Below, piece by piece: positions 1 to 10,045 of a stretch of DNA of 64,000 nucleotides; position 1 is the stretch's first letter; every line of letters begins with the position of its first letter. Position numbers and translations under genes: made by a program. The notes under the pieces were generated by a model. That model had not been told where the DNA came from, did not search any database, and saw only the letters and a list, made by a program, of their open reading frames with translations. The stretch is from Reticulitermes speratus (lineage: Eukaryota; Arthropoda; Insecta; Blattodea; Rhinotermitidae), in NCBI GenBank assembly GCA_021186555.1, contig JAJKFL010000005.1:10567178-10631177 (forward strand), read 5' to 3'.

Positions 1-560
1 ATCACAAGTAAATAATTATGATATATTAAGTCAGTACTAAGGAAGTACACCTTAAATCTTAAATTAAAATATTTGTGTCCGTAACATATATGGTTCAAAA
101 ATTGTTGATGAAATGTAGTTTTAAAACATGCTCGAAATGTATATGTTTGGATCCTGTGTGGCTTAGTAAAGGAAATATTTGCCCTCGAGCCCTGTATAAA
201 TAATGGGTCGAAGTAGTGAAGATTCTGAGCGAAAAAAACGGTATTGTTTGGTTTAATGTGTAAGGTTCGACAATAAATACACGGTAACATACCACACTAT
301 AATGTAGTAATTACAATTATTTTAGCATTTAATATATTCTCTACCTCCCGCGTTGATATTCATTGGAATTTGTTATATACGTAAGATGTGTTTGTATTCG
401 TCCTGAATTTCATGTGTGGTGTAGATATTGGAGGAATTCTGTCTGTAATAAGTCAGTCTGCTTACCCTTTGCATTAAAACATGAACGTGGACTACTAATA
501 CGCTTTGTGAAGCCTTTCATTAACATGAGCTCTTTAAATAAATAATGAGATTTCTTTACA
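1..560. other. No gene recognised
   Basis: AT-rich sequence with only short random frames. I see no splice-supported exon, RNA gene or repeat that I recognise. The right edge runs into the tail of the hammerhead-bearing repeat that follows. Confidence 0.5.
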
Positions 561-562
561 TT

Positions 563-695
563 ATTCGTACTGTGCATCTTGTTATAATCATTACATCAAC
601 CAACTCATACACCAGTAAAATACATTCGTAAGCTATTATTAAAACCCCTACATGTTTCAGCACTAAAATGCATCTTCAGGGGGGCGTTCGATAAG
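563..695 (-). mobile_element. Penelope-like terminal repeat fragment (hammerhead family, single arm)
   Basis: A single arm of the family that forms hairpins near 22, 52 and 63 kb. A short tail at about 566-582 reads CTGTGCATC, close to CCGTGCAT next to the hairpins at 22 and 63 kb. The arm ends in a hammerhead-like motif on the minus strand (644-684). No inverted partner is seen, so this is a solo or truncated copy. Assignment to Penelope-like elements is inference from architecture. Confidence 0.55.
644..684 (-). ncRNA. Hammerhead-ribozyme-like motif 1
   Basis: Read on the minus strand: stem I strand CCCC, core CUGAAGA, an extra U, stem II GCAU/GUGC with a UUUA loop, one unpaired U, GAAAC, a minimal stem III within ACAUGU, then A at the cleavage position and GGGG closing stem I. 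All the invariant core bases (C3, U4, G5, A6, G8, A9, G12, A13, A14) are present. The U on each side of stem II is the main departure from the textbook fold. Activity is not shown by sequence alone. Confidence 0.65.
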
Positions 696-699
696 GAGG

Positions 700-1265
700 A
701 ATGTAGATCCAACTACCAATCTAGTTATTTAGTCGCTTTGACACAAGCGCTTAAAATATTGAACATTAAACTCTAAAATACACACATTTACAACTAAAAA
801 TCACAATGATGTAACGTTAGAAGTATTAAAAATGTTAAAATAAGTCACTCCAGTTGCTGCAATTGTTCAGAACTGCAAGGATCATAGCCTGCCACTCCAC
901 ACGATACACAATATACGTTACACCAGGATGGGATCATTGTATACGATCGACGCAGATGTCTTTGTGCATGATCCATGTGCTTGTGCCTTAATGTGAGAGA
1001 GAATTATTGCATTCGGTTACATTGTTGTGTCCTATTCAATGACTGTGTGTGTGTGTGTGGTAGTATTTTACAAGTAGTACATCGTACTGTAATAGATGCG
1101 GAATTGTATATGACATGTCACTAGACACCGGATTCGGAGTTTTGCGAGAGCGAAGAAAATGGAATATTGTTGTTGGTTTGAACAATGTGCAAAACAGAAG
1201 ACATGAACTAGAAAATTTACTAATTCTTAATTACTTTAGAGTCCATTTTAAAATTGTAACACACG
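700..1265. other. No gene; short (GT)n
   Basis: Unassigned AT-rich DNA. The only feature is a short GT microsatellite at about 1046-1060. Confidence 0.5.
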
Positions 1266-1278
1266 CTAAGATGTGTGT

Positions 1279-1543
1279 GCCGATCCCAGTAGCCGTGAGG
1301 TCTAAGGCGTGTGTTTGCGGCCGTTCGCTTACTAGGATTGTGGGTTCGAATCCCGCCGGGGGCATGGATGTCTGTCTGTTGCGAGTGTTGTGTGTTGTCA
1401 GGTAGAGGTCTCTGCGAGGAGCTGTCCCTCGTCCAGAGGAGTCCTACCGAGTGTGGTGTGTCTAAAAAAGTGTGATCGTGAAGCCTCGAAAAATGAGGCG
1501 GCCTAGGCCCCTAAGGGGCTGTCGAGCCATTGGAAAAAAAAAA
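1279..1543 (+). mobile_element. SINE family A, copy 1
   Basis: tRNA-derived head starting GCCGATCCCAGTAGCC, with the Pol III B box GGTTCGAATCC at about 1344-1354. A conserved body follows (GTTGTCAGGTAGAGGTCTCTG), then a GAAGCCTCGAAAAATGAGGC segment and an A-rich tail. Eleven copies of this family occur in the window. The head is slightly decayed (AGTAGCCGTGAGG instead of AGTGGCCGCGCGG). No clear target-site duplication was found. Confidence 0.9.
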
Positions 1544-1544
1544 G

Positions 1545-2540
1545 AGGTTTATATTGCAGTTCAAATGTTGTTTCACTTCTACTTGATTATACACCCTTGA
1601 AGATGACAACGCCATCTCCCAATACGTAGGTTGTGCAAAGAACATTATAGTGCTGATGTTTCGATGATTAACTATTTTTGATTTGCCAACAGGTAGCTAT
1701 GTCGTCTTTACAGATACAAAATAAGTTTGCAATGTTTAGTCTACTGAAGGAGCCTAGATATGTCCTGCACTTAGAGCAATGCTCCATTTAAATCTCGACG
1801 TGGGGTTTTAACGAACTCCTCTGTGGTTAGAAGGCAGCTCCAGATTCGGTCTCGCTCTCTTTCTCTCTCTCTCTCTCTCTTACCCTGTCTCCCTGAGAAG
1901 TTTCAATTTAGAACACGACTAAAGGGCTGTCTCGTCACAGAGGCAGGTTATTAAGAGGTTTAAAGTACGTGGCGTCTCGAAACAAGAGTATGTAGATGCA
2001 GAAGGACAGATAAACATGCTAACAGCCATACTGTCTTATTTATAAATTCTGAAATTCCAGTTTATGATACAATGAACGTTGCTGGGTATCGAATTTGTAA
2101 AAAAGACACATGTAGAGTTCTAGTGAGAAAAATAACTAGTTTGAATAAATTAATACGAAATTTAAAGCACAACGATAAATAAATATGAAATGTCAGAAAA
2201 GGAAAAACTGCGTTAGCAAATAAAGGTGGGGCAAGGCAAGAGGTTAGGGTTCCTCGATATTCAGATATGCTAGTTGTAGTCTTGGTATCGACATAATTAA
2301 TTGTTTATACGTGTTTCATTTACACAAAGAGTAACACAAACTGTACAGTTATGTTACTAACACGTAAATTCAAAAGTAATTTGTGCTCCATCGGCCAGGC
2401 TATAAGTAGTAGTGAAGCAGCCATTTGTGTGATTTTTCCGCGATTTGTTGTTTACCGGCTTTCTGATTTAAAGGGCTCGCGTTAAAATGCGACTCTACAC
2501 AAGAAATGTACAATCTTTACAAGCGTCTTGTAAACATACC
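1545..2540. other. No gene; (CT)n microsatellite
   Basis: A CT-rich microsatellite lies at about 1855-1880. The rest is AT-rich DNA without a recognisable coding frame or RNA gene. Confidence 0.5.
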
Positions 2541-2545
2541 ATTGA

Positions 2546-3034
2546 GGCGCGTTCGCGTAACCTTTGTTGCCGTTGGAAAGCAATAAGTGTTACATATTTT
2601 GAACGTGTGTCCGTAGCCTTAATTGTACAGCACGCAGAGCGCATGCGCCGTAATGTATTGTCATCTGTGGCCTGTCTGGCTATGTCATATTTTTCTACAT
2701 TATCTCATAAAGGGCACGATCTTATGGAAAAAGTTATTGATCATAAAATTCGTGTTTTGATTTTCTCTACAACTTCGTCTAAAACATTTCTCATTCTAAG
2801 AAGAATTAAGCGAGATACGATCGTAAATTTATATAGCTCTTTATGTAGAGTATACGTTATTCTTGTCAGATTTTAATGAACCTGAATTTTCTCGACATTT
2901 TTTCGAAAGTCCTCAAATGTCAAATTTTGTGAAAATCCGACAAGTGGGAGCCGAGTTGTTCTATGCGGCAGAGAGACACAGAGAGACGGACGTGACAAAG
3001 CTAATAGTCGCTTTTCGGAATTTGGGAACGTGCC
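2546..3034 (+). mobile_element. MITE family M, copy 1 (about 490 bp, TWA target)
   Basis: Starts GGCGCGTTCGCG and ends near GGAACGTGCC followed by TAA, so the ends are inverted repeats of each other. Homologous copies lie at 17.3, 22.9 and 60.3 kb. Internal landmarks shared by the copies include GTTGCCGT(T)GGAAAGCAATAAGT and GTGGGAGCCGAGTTGTT. The open frames inside are shadows of the repeat, not genes. TTA/TAA targets suggest a PIF/Harbinger-type origin (inference). Confidence 0.7.
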
Positions 3035-3039
3035 TAAGA

Positions 3040-4110
3040 CGACAATAACTATACGTGTTAAACATTTCTGTGATCAGACAGTTACTTGGAACTAACTTGT
3101 TTCGTGCATGATATGGAAAAAAGTGGAAGTGTTGTGCTGAGTTGTTAGAACAGAGTCATAAAGTCTCCGATAGGCTGGATTTTAAGTGAAGTAGTTAAAC
3201 GTTATTGACTTAAGTTCCATGTCATAAACATTTACAGAGACGAATTTATATGTTGATGAATCAGGCCAGTGAATAGTGACGAAGTATCCCTGCTGTGGAG
3301 CACCATTTTTATGGCCCTTGCAGTTGTTTCAGTGGGCAGTATTCTCCTTCTAACAACATAGTATAGTAGAGACGTCTTTCTTGCGCAAGCGCAGTGACCT
3401 GCTGATGCCGACTGAAGATATCCCCCAATCGTACTTATGGAGATTTTCGCGTTTCTGAATTCGTTGTATTTTTGTTAAAATTGAAATCCATAAAAGCTTT
3501 AACTTCAATGGAACATGGGCGAATAGCGCGGTGCGACGGTCAGGTTGAGAGGCAGTTCTGTGGAAAGAACATGAATCTGGCAATTAATGGCACACACACG
3601 TTTTTCGGTCTATTAACGGCGTAAAACAGCCATTACAGTATTAGAATATAGTCCTGATGACCAGCACACCAGACGATGGACGGTCTCCCTTCACTGTAGC
3701 CAAAGTCAGAAAGTCACAGCTATTTAAATGTAAACGTATGCGTTTCTGCGATAATTTGTTGCCTAATATAACGGATTCATGGAGAAAGACCCTCTTTACA
3801 ACGTGGTAGTCCTTCAGGTATTAATAAATATCGCGCAATGTCTGGAATCCAGCCCTCTTCACAAGCTCTTTATAGACTCTGTCCTAAACCGGTTGAATCC
3901 CGTCCTCACATCGCACCGAATTTAAGATATATGTTAATATTTTGATCCTGAAGTAATCTTTTATCTCAACTTTTGTTGATGTAATTTTATGTTGCTCTTC
4001 CTTGTAAAATACAGCCGACAAGGGGTGGTACTCCAGCTTGGGGTTTGGCCGAGGTGCTAACAACTCCACGCCTTAAAAACGAAGCATGCACAAATTCTTC
4101 GCACTTGGAC
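3040..4110. other. No gene recognised
   Basis: Only short random frames. I see no repeat shared with the rest of the window. Confidence 0.45.
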
Positions 4111-4117
4111 TGGTCCT

Positions 4118-4525
4118 TTGGGTGAAAATTGGTCTCTCACATTGAGGGTTGAGCGTGTTCGAGAACAGGGTGGTGAGAATGTATTTGGGACTAAGAGGGA
4201 CGAGGTAACAGGGGACTGTAAGACATTACACAATAAGGAACTTCATGATCTGTACTCCTCACCAATTATCCGGTTGATTAAATCAAGAAGAATGAGATGG
4301 GCGGGGTATGTAGCATATATTGGGGGAGAGGGGCGGTGCATACAGGATTTTGATGCGGAAACCTGAGGGAAAGAGACCACTTGGAAGTCTTAGGCATAGA
4401 AGAGAGGATAATATTAAAATGGATTTTAAAGAAGTGGGATGGGGTGTGGACTGGATTAATCTGGCTCAAAATAGGGACAGTTGGCAGGCCCTTATGAATG
4501 CGGCAATAAACCTTCGGGTTCCATA
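4118..4525 (+). pseudogene. LINE family 2, reverse transcriptase C-terminal end
   Basis: Two overlapping frames, shifted relative to each other, together read like the end of a non-LTR retrotransposon ORF2. The first contains KRDEVTGDCKTLHNKELHDL and IKSRRMRWAGYVA; the second contains PEGKRPLGSLRHRREDNIKM, DWINLAQNRDSWQALMNAA and NLRVP before the stop. This post-RT tail is very common in blattodean genomes. The frameshift between the halves makes it a dead copy. Related decayed copies lie at 10.6-11.06, 24.4-24.7, 26.7 and 34.8-35.2 kb. Confidence 0.75.
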
Positions 4526-4596
4526 AAATGCGGAGACCTTTAGCTTCTCAGGAAGTACTCTGCTCTGTGGAGTTAATTTGAATTTCCTCGTAAAAT

Positions 4597-4621
4597 ATGT
4601 GTGTGTGTGTGTGTGTGTGTG
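4597..4621. repeat. (GT)n microsatellite
   Basis: Uninterrupted GT dinucleotide run just downstream of the LINE family 2 fragment. Confidence 0.9.
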
Positions 4622-4967
4622 CGACGACGCTGTCAGGATAATCAGCTTATATACCACGAACAGAATGATGGTCAGTTAGCAATGAATTGGATAGGACCTG
4701 GAAGGAAGAGGTCCTAGCCAAATTTGAGGTACTTTTACCGAATTTAACTGAGGAACTGAGGAATTCCTCTAGAAACTTTAATCAGTACATTCGATGTTCT
4801 TGCCTAGATTCGAACCGGTGCCACCCGTCAATTAAAAAAAATGTCTTCGGTGTTTCAAGCTACGACTGAACCGCAAATTATACGTAAAACGTCACGCCGA
4901 CAAGTTGAATGTTGGCGATCTTTTTTTGCGGGTGTTAAAATGTTTTAGCTGCTTGAGTGAGGGAAGG

Positions 4968-4971
4968 CGGA

Positions 4972-5003
<32 letters not shown>

Positions 5004-5004
5004 A
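4968..5004. repeat. (GAAA)n microsatellite
   Basis: About eight tandem GAAA units a short distance from the C-terminal end of the EEP frame. Confidence 0.9.
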
Positions 5005-5065
5005 GTTGACTGTATTGGAGTTTGTATTTTTTCCGAAATTTTTACAAGTTGTTATATGTATGTGT

Positions 5066-5887
5066 TTATATCTCTGTAATGGTTAGCCGTGGCTTGTGGT
5101 ATGAGAAGTAGGTCGCGTAGTTTACGCTCTTGAGATGGGAGAAACGCCTGGTGAAGATGTGATCTATCGCGCTGCCGCCGAGCGTGGTAGATTGTGCGGG
5201 ATCGTTGCGGATTTCTGGACCGAGTTTTTCTTTCATGAATTCGATGAACCAGTCATTATTCTTGCCGGGACGAGTATCTAGGTTGAAGTCGCCGGTGAGC
5301 AGGACGGGCATCTCGTGTAGTTTTCGTTCTTTGATGATTTTGAACGCGTTAGCTGCTTTGAGCGTGTATGCCATGAGAAATCGTAGTAGGAAGAATTTCA
5401 AGTCATCAGGACTGGTACCGGGAGAGATGTAAGCAGAAACCAGTAAGGTCGTGATACCGTTGATCTCAACTTCTGCAGCACATATGTCTCCTTTGCTGCA
5501 GGCGGCTGTCATGCGGTAACATTGGTCATCGAGCCCGAGAAGTTCGTGTTTGATGGCACGGGTGAGCGCCTCGTTTCTCTCGAAGATAGCCACGCCGCCG
5601 GCTCTGACATCTTCTCGTTTGTGTTGACTGACCGATGTGTAGTTGGGCAGCGAGACGGCGTTGGCATCGTCCATCCAGGTTTCGCTGAGAGCCAGTATAT
5701 CGGCCCGCTGAATGATATCGTCGACTTGTAGATCGCGAACGTGAGCCGCTAAACTTTGAACGTTGAGGCTGAGTAGACGCAGTTGGGTGACTGGGGTGCA
5801 ATCGAGAAAATCTCGTATTTCGTTGCCAACCACGCGCAGTCGATGGTTGTCCAGGCGCCTGTAAAAAACAGCGCCGAGGTGACCCAC
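5066..5887 (-). CDS. Endonuclease/exonuclease/phosphatase (EEP) domain protein, probably transposon-derived
   Basis: Likely a metal-dependent phosphodiesterase of the APE/DNase I fold. The 273-codon open stretch keeps the family motifs in order: LNVQS (residues 41-45), the metal-binding glutamate in SET (68-70), SAYISPGTS (151-159), TGDFNLD (198-204), SAIDHIF (239-245) and SYHKP with the catalytic histidine (262-266). The stretch is stop-to-stop and begins at GTG, directly after a TAG. The first ATG is codon 72, past the catalytic glutamate, so the real start is missing or lies in an upstream exon. The motif spacing and the reading 'LRLLSLNVQSL...DILALSETWMDD' recall EEP domains found with Helitron/PIF1-type elements in arthropods. 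No helicase or reverse transcriptase follows it here. No disabling mutation is visible. The domain call is secure; the transposon family is inference. Confidence 0.75.
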   Translation of the reverse strand: MGHLGAVFYRRLDNHRLRVVGNEIRDFLDCTPVTQLRLLSLNVQSLAAHVRDLQVDDIIQRADILALSETWMDDANAVSLPNYTSVSQHKREDVRAGGVAIFERNEALTRAIKHELLGLDDQCYRMTAACSKGDICAAEVEINGITTLLVSAYISPGTSPDDLKFFLLRFLMAYTLKAANAFKIIKERKLHEMPVLLTGDFNLDTRPGKNNDWFIEFMKEKLGPEIRNDPAQSTTLGGSAIDHIFTRRFSHLKSVNYATYFSYHKPRLTITEI

Positions 5888-5913
5888 CTATGTGTACCGA
5901 AATGTAAGACGTT
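5871..5913. repeat. 43-bp direct repeat, copy 1
   Basis: Begins GCGCCGAGGTGACCCACCTA and ends GTAAGACGTT. It is identical to 6114-6156 and overlaps the 5' edge of the EEP frame. Confidence 0.9.
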
Positions 5914-6113
5914 AGATGGTGAGAGTGTGAAAATCGTAGGTGATTTTGACATGGCCGCCATTTTGGCAGATTTCAAGATTTTTCGATGATTATTTTTTTT
6001 AGCGTGTAGGCATATTCCTTACCTTTCAAACTATGTATCGTTCACTGCTGTAGTCGAAGTAGGCGCGGAGCACTGTGAAGAAACGTAGGTAACGCGAAAG
6101 TCTGACACCGCGA

Positions 6114-6156
6114 GCGCCGAGGTGACCCACCTATGTGTACCGAAATGTAAGACGTT
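6114..6156. repeat. 43-bp direct repeat, copy 2
   Basis: Identical to 5871-5913; the copies are offset by 243 bp. Perfect identity over this length implies a recent duplication or a functional element end. Confidence 0.9.
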
Positions 6157-6159
6157 TTA

Positions 6160-7735
6160 CGTCAAAAAACAGAAACTTGAACCAGCCTGCTAGGTTATCG
6201 TAAACGAGGTGAAAGCAATACATACATCCTGTGAATGAAGAAACATGTAACTGCTGGTGTTTCGTGCAGCAATTTTATGATTCATAAACCAGAACACATT
6301 TAGTCCGATGATATGGCACTACTGTAGTCGCTGAATACGTAAAGATTATCCTGTACGTGTATTTGCCTTGTCTCTGTAGAACAGTAACGGCCGCGCAGAA
6401 AGTAATGTTTGAAGAGAGGAAATCGCCTTAACATAGGAGAATAGTAAGGATTACCTTATGTCCTGTGTCTTGCACAAAGTGCTTTTATCTTTCAGTGTAA
6501 ATTGTAATGAAGATAATACCGTACCATTTTCAGTTAAATATTTGTATTTTACTCGTGTGATGTTGATATCCATATTACACCTGTTTAAGTACCATTGCTA
6601 TTAAAAAGTCTTCTGGGATGTTACCCCGTGCTGAATAGTAAATATTCTTTCGTCTTGTGAAGGGACGACGTGGAAATGACAACTCCGGGTGTGCACAGCA
6701 TCCCCTGCGAGTATGGCCAGGTCTGCTTTGCGTAGAGCGCGGATCGGTTTAGACCAGAGTGAAGGACCAGTCTGTTAGAAGGACCGAATCATTAGGGAGA
6801 TTAGGAATATTGAGGTCCATTCGATGTTTAACAGGGATGAAGTCCTTGTTTTGACGAGGTCATGGAAACCCCTCAATCAGTCCCTGAGAGGGGGGGGGGG
6901 GGGAGAATGCTTCTCAAGCATGGTAAATTTCTGTATGGCCTTTTTGGTGGCCCGCAATTTCCATGTTGTTTCATTCCCTTCCTCACTCCCTAACTCCGCC
7001 AAAACTGCGTCTCAGACCACACTGAATTTGCTTCGATGGAAACGTTGCATGACAAGGAATTCCAGGCCACATTATTCTGCCTTTCTCAATTTTATTCTAG
7101 ATAGGCCGTTATCTCCACTGCCAGCATTATTCCATCAGGCTGCACAAACCTCCAGCGTCCTTATCGACGCTATGTAATTTCAGAATTTCACGTCGACGAA
7201 TTTATCATTACTACCCAGCCACCCACCCGTCTCATAATATCTCCTCCTACAGTTCAACCTTCACACTTTCCACTGGTCAGTGCTAAAAACATCCCTGAGA
7301 ATATACCATTGTACGTCGTGCAGATCACCACCACATCAACTCGTCTTTGCGTCACTCCTTATCGTCCGTACCTAGATAACATACCCACATATTCCTGTGC
7401 TCCTATGGCAATGATAAAGTCTGTCCTCGTTGAGTCCCTCAGCGGAAGAATTCCCTTCGTGATGGCGCAGATTTCAATACGAATTACACGAACTGGAATT
7501 CCAGGCTGCCAACAGTAAAGGTTCACTTGTGGGTGGTCACGCCAACGAAAATTTCTGGTTGATGCACTGACCGAACACATCCACCATGGTTCGCTACCAA
7601 CCCAACGCCACACCGGTGTTCCAAACACAGTGGTAGCCAGAGACTTCTGTCTGGATAAGTTACCAGTCTAATAGCTGCGAGATGAATTTCGGGTTTCATT
7701 ATATCTTATTCTGTTCCCTGTATTATTACTAGTCT
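6160..7735. other. No gene recognised; poly-G run
   Basis: Contains a G homopolymer at about 6890-6903. Several frames of up to 117 codons show no recognisable domain. A minus-strand frame at 7359-7628 (tryptophan-rich start, then PGIPVRVIRIEICAITKGIL) may be repeat-derived, but I cannot place it. Confidence 0.4.
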
Positions 7736-7737
7736 GC

Positions 7738-7945
7738 TGGTACCCGGGCAGATAGACACACTTATTTACGTAGTTACCATGGAAACCTCGCGATCCGTGC
7801 AGGCAAGACACACTCATATATGTAGTTACCGTGGAAACTTCGCGACCCGGGCAGTCAAGGCACACCCATTCACGTAGTTACCGTGGAAACCTCGCGACTC
7901 GGGTAGGCAAGGCACACTCATTTATGTAGTTACCGTGGAAACCTG
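7738..7945. repeat. 52-bp minisatellite with X-box-like motif
   Basis: Four tandem units with the marker GTAGTTACC at 7770, 7822, 7874 and 7926, an exact 52-bp period. Each unit carries GTTACCRTGGAAAC followed by CTCGCGAC-like sequence, then GGCAAG(G/A)CACAC. Two diverged satellites of the motif follow at 7992 and 8067. The array lies just beyond the 3' end of the LINE at 8.1-10 kb. Confidence 0.85.
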
Positions 7946-8102
7946 AATAATATGTGTGTATGTATATTATACTTTCTTAGTCGTTCTCGTAGATAACGTG
8001 GAAACCATAATAATATGTATGTACGTATATTATAGTTAGTATTAGCGCCTGGTGACTCTTTACGTAGTTACTGTGGAAACTTCAGTTAGTGGTTTCCGTT
8101 AA

Positions 8103-10045
8103 ATATTCATTCATTCTGTAGTCTGTCTTACGACAGGTCCGTAGCCTCTTCCAAAGCGAGCTCTCCACAGGGTGCGATCTAGTGCTTCCTCTTTCAATTT
8201 CCAGTATCTTTTCTTTTCCTTAAGGTCATCCAGTAGCTGCTTACGTCTTCTCCCTCGTCGTCCCGTCATTTCTATCCTTCCTTCTAACTTTCCTTCAATC
8301 ACGTGTTTCAGAAGGCAGTTGCTACGCAAGATGTGACCAATCCAGTTAGCCTTTCTTCTTTTTATTGTATGTAGTATATTCCTCTCCTCCTTGACTCTGT
8401 GTAATACTTCTTCATTTCTCACACGATCGGTCCAACTGATCTTCTCCACTCTTCTCCAGCACCACATTTCAAAACTTTCCAGATACTTCTGATCTACTTT
8501 CCGAAGTGTCCACGTTTCAGCACCATACAAAGCTATGCTCCAAACGTAGCACTTTACTAGTTTCTTCCTTAAATTTAATTCCAGTTTGCTGGTGAAAAGA
8601 TTTTTCTTCTTGTTGAATGCTATTTTTGCCATGGCAATTCTGGATTTAATTTCACGTGTACACCTTGCATCACTTGTTATCATGCTACCCAAATAATTGA
8701 AATATTCCACATTCTCCAATTGTTTTTGATCTATCATAATTTTCATTGGGGATGGTTGCCTTGAGATTTTCATTACTTTAGTTTTTCCCACATTCATTTC
8801 CATTCCATAGCGTCTTCCAATTTCAATTAGTCTATCAATCATGCCCTGTAGCACCTTTTCTTCTCTAGCCAGTAGCACAAGGTCATCTGCATATTTCACA
8901 GTGCGAATTACTTGTCCTCCTATTTTGAAGTCTCCAAACCCTTCAAGAGCTTCCTTGGTAAGGTACTCGCTGTATAAGTTGAACAGAATCGGTGACAAGC
9001 AGCAACCTTGTCTAACTCCTCTTCCAATCTTCACACTTCTCGTCTCCCCTTGGTCCAGTCTTATTTTGACACTCTGTTCCATGTACAGTTTGCTGATCAA
9101 TCTTCTTTCGCGCCAGTCTATCCCAATTCCTTTTAGGATTTGCATTAATTTGGTCCAGTTGACACGGTCAAATGCCTTCTGCCAGTCTATGAAGCAAGCA
9201 CACAATTCCTCATCTATGACCAAGGTTCGTTCTGATATTATTCTCAGCATCCCAATTGCATCCCTAGTTCCTTTTCCTCTTCTAAATCCAAACTGATCTT
9301 CTCCAAGTGCATCTTCAATTTTCCTCTCCATCCTTCTTCTAAGTATCCTCGCTACTATCTTTGCTGCATGAGCGATGATGCTGATTGTGCGATGGTCGCT
9401 GCATTTTGTAGCTTTGGGCTTCTTCTTTAAGGCAATCATTGTAACTTCAATAAAATCTCTGGGCCATTCTCCAGTTACATACATGCTGTTGATCATCTGT
9501 GTCATTAGCCTTAGACCACCTTCTCCCAACAATTTGAGTATATCCCCAGGTATATCATCATCTCCTGTAGCCTTCTTATCCCTCATCTCCTTGATAGCTT
9601 TTTCCACTTCACTTTGCAAAATATAAGGGCCTTTCTCATCTTCATCTACTTCATCTTCAGGTTCGACGTCTAGATGTTCTGGTCGATTAGCTCGATCGTA
9701 GAGCTCTGTGATATAATTCTCCCAAATTTGCAATACTCGTCTCTGATTTATTATTATATTGCCTTGAGAGTCTTCGATGCCAATGTTTTGAATCCCATGG
9801 TTTTCTTTCCAACCCAGTTCCTTTGTCTTCATGTACATTAAATCATAACGTCCTATTCTTTGAAATTCTATGATCTCATCGCATATGCTCTCCAGATATT
9901 CCTTCTTGGCGTTGTCCGTGGCTCTTTTCAATTCGTTCCTCAGTCTTCTGTAGTTCTTCCTTCCTTCTTCATTGTTGACATTCTTCCATTTCCTTCGTTC
10001 ATCCATTTTACTGATCATCTCCTGTGTAATCCATGGCCTCCCCTA
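8103..10045 (-). mobile_element. LINE family 1 (RTE-like), 5'-truncated copy
   Basis: Contains the reverse transcriptase ORF plus a 3' tail of (ATGA)-like repeats at 8103-8113, the kind of short tandem tail seen on RTE-clade elements. Homology to the ORF stops at about 10042, where an in-frame TAG precedes GRPWITQEM; the N-terminal endonuclease is absent. Fragments of the same 3' end occur at 29.2, 37.7, 39.7, 40.8 and 43.5 kb. Clade assignment is provisional. Confidence 0.85.
8111..10018 (-). CDS. Non-LTR retrotransposon reverse transcriptase (ORF2, N-terminally truncated)
   Basis: A 635-codon uninterrupted frame, by far the longest in the window. It runs from a linker rich in K/R/E (1-100) through the RT core: KKPKATKCSDHRTISI (199-214), DQFGFRRGKGTRDAI (241-255), motif A FIDWQKAFD (277-285), motif B RQGCCLSPILFN (336-347), motif C YADD (376-379) and NVGKTKVM (409-416). 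A C-terminal domain follows with WRRVEKISWTDRVRNEEVL and GRRGRRRKQLLDDL. It would copy element RNA at a nicked target by target-primed reverse transcription in the nucleus. Catalytic aspartates are all present and there is no stop or frameshift, so the copy is young. It cannot be autonomous, because the APE-type endonuclease is missing upstream. The chosen Met is simply the first in the frame; conserved sequence continues nine codons further up. It may be an RTE-clade element, but related clades are not excluded. Confidence 0.93.
   Translation of the reverse strand: MISKMDERRKWKNVNNEEGRKNYRRLRNELKRATDNAKKEYLESICDEIIEFQRIGRYDLMYMKTKELGWKENHGIQNIGIEDSQGNIIINQRRVLQIWENYITELYDRANRPEHLDVEPEDEVDEDEKGPYILQSEVEKAIKEMRDKKATGDDDIPGDILKLLGEGGLRLMTQMINSMYVTGEWPRDFIEVTMIALKKKPKATKCSDHRTISIIAHAAKIVARILRRRMERKIEDALGEDQFGFRRGKGTRDAIGMLRIISERTLVIDEELCACFIDWQKAFDRVNWTKLMQILKGIGIDWRERRLISKLYMEQSVKIRLDQGETRSVKIGRGVRQGCCLSPILFNLYSEYLTKEALEGFGDFKIGGQVIRTVKYADDLVLLAREEKVLQGMIDRLIEIGRRYGMEMNVGKTKVMKISRQPSPMKIMIDQKQLENVEYFNYLGSMITSDARCTREIKSRIAMAKIAFNKKKNLFTSKLELNLRKKLVKCYVWSIALYGAETWTLRKVDQKYLESFEMWCWRRVEKISWTDRVRNEEVLHRVKEERNILHTIKRRKANWIGHILRSNCLLKHVIEGKLEGRIEMTGRRGRRRKQLLDDLKEKKRYWKLKEEALDRTLWRARFGRGYGPVVRQTTE

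Noticed and set aside
1318-1360. Stand-alone tRNA genes at the many GGTTCGAATCC box B sites
   Set aside because: In every case the tRNA-like head continues into a conserved SINE body and tail, and the heads do not fold into a convincing full cloverleaf by eye.
8841-9626. Plus-strand frames of 83-151 codons over the 8.1-10 kb LINE
   Set aside because: They are antisense shadows of the reverse transcriptase frame, which has all its catalytic motifs.
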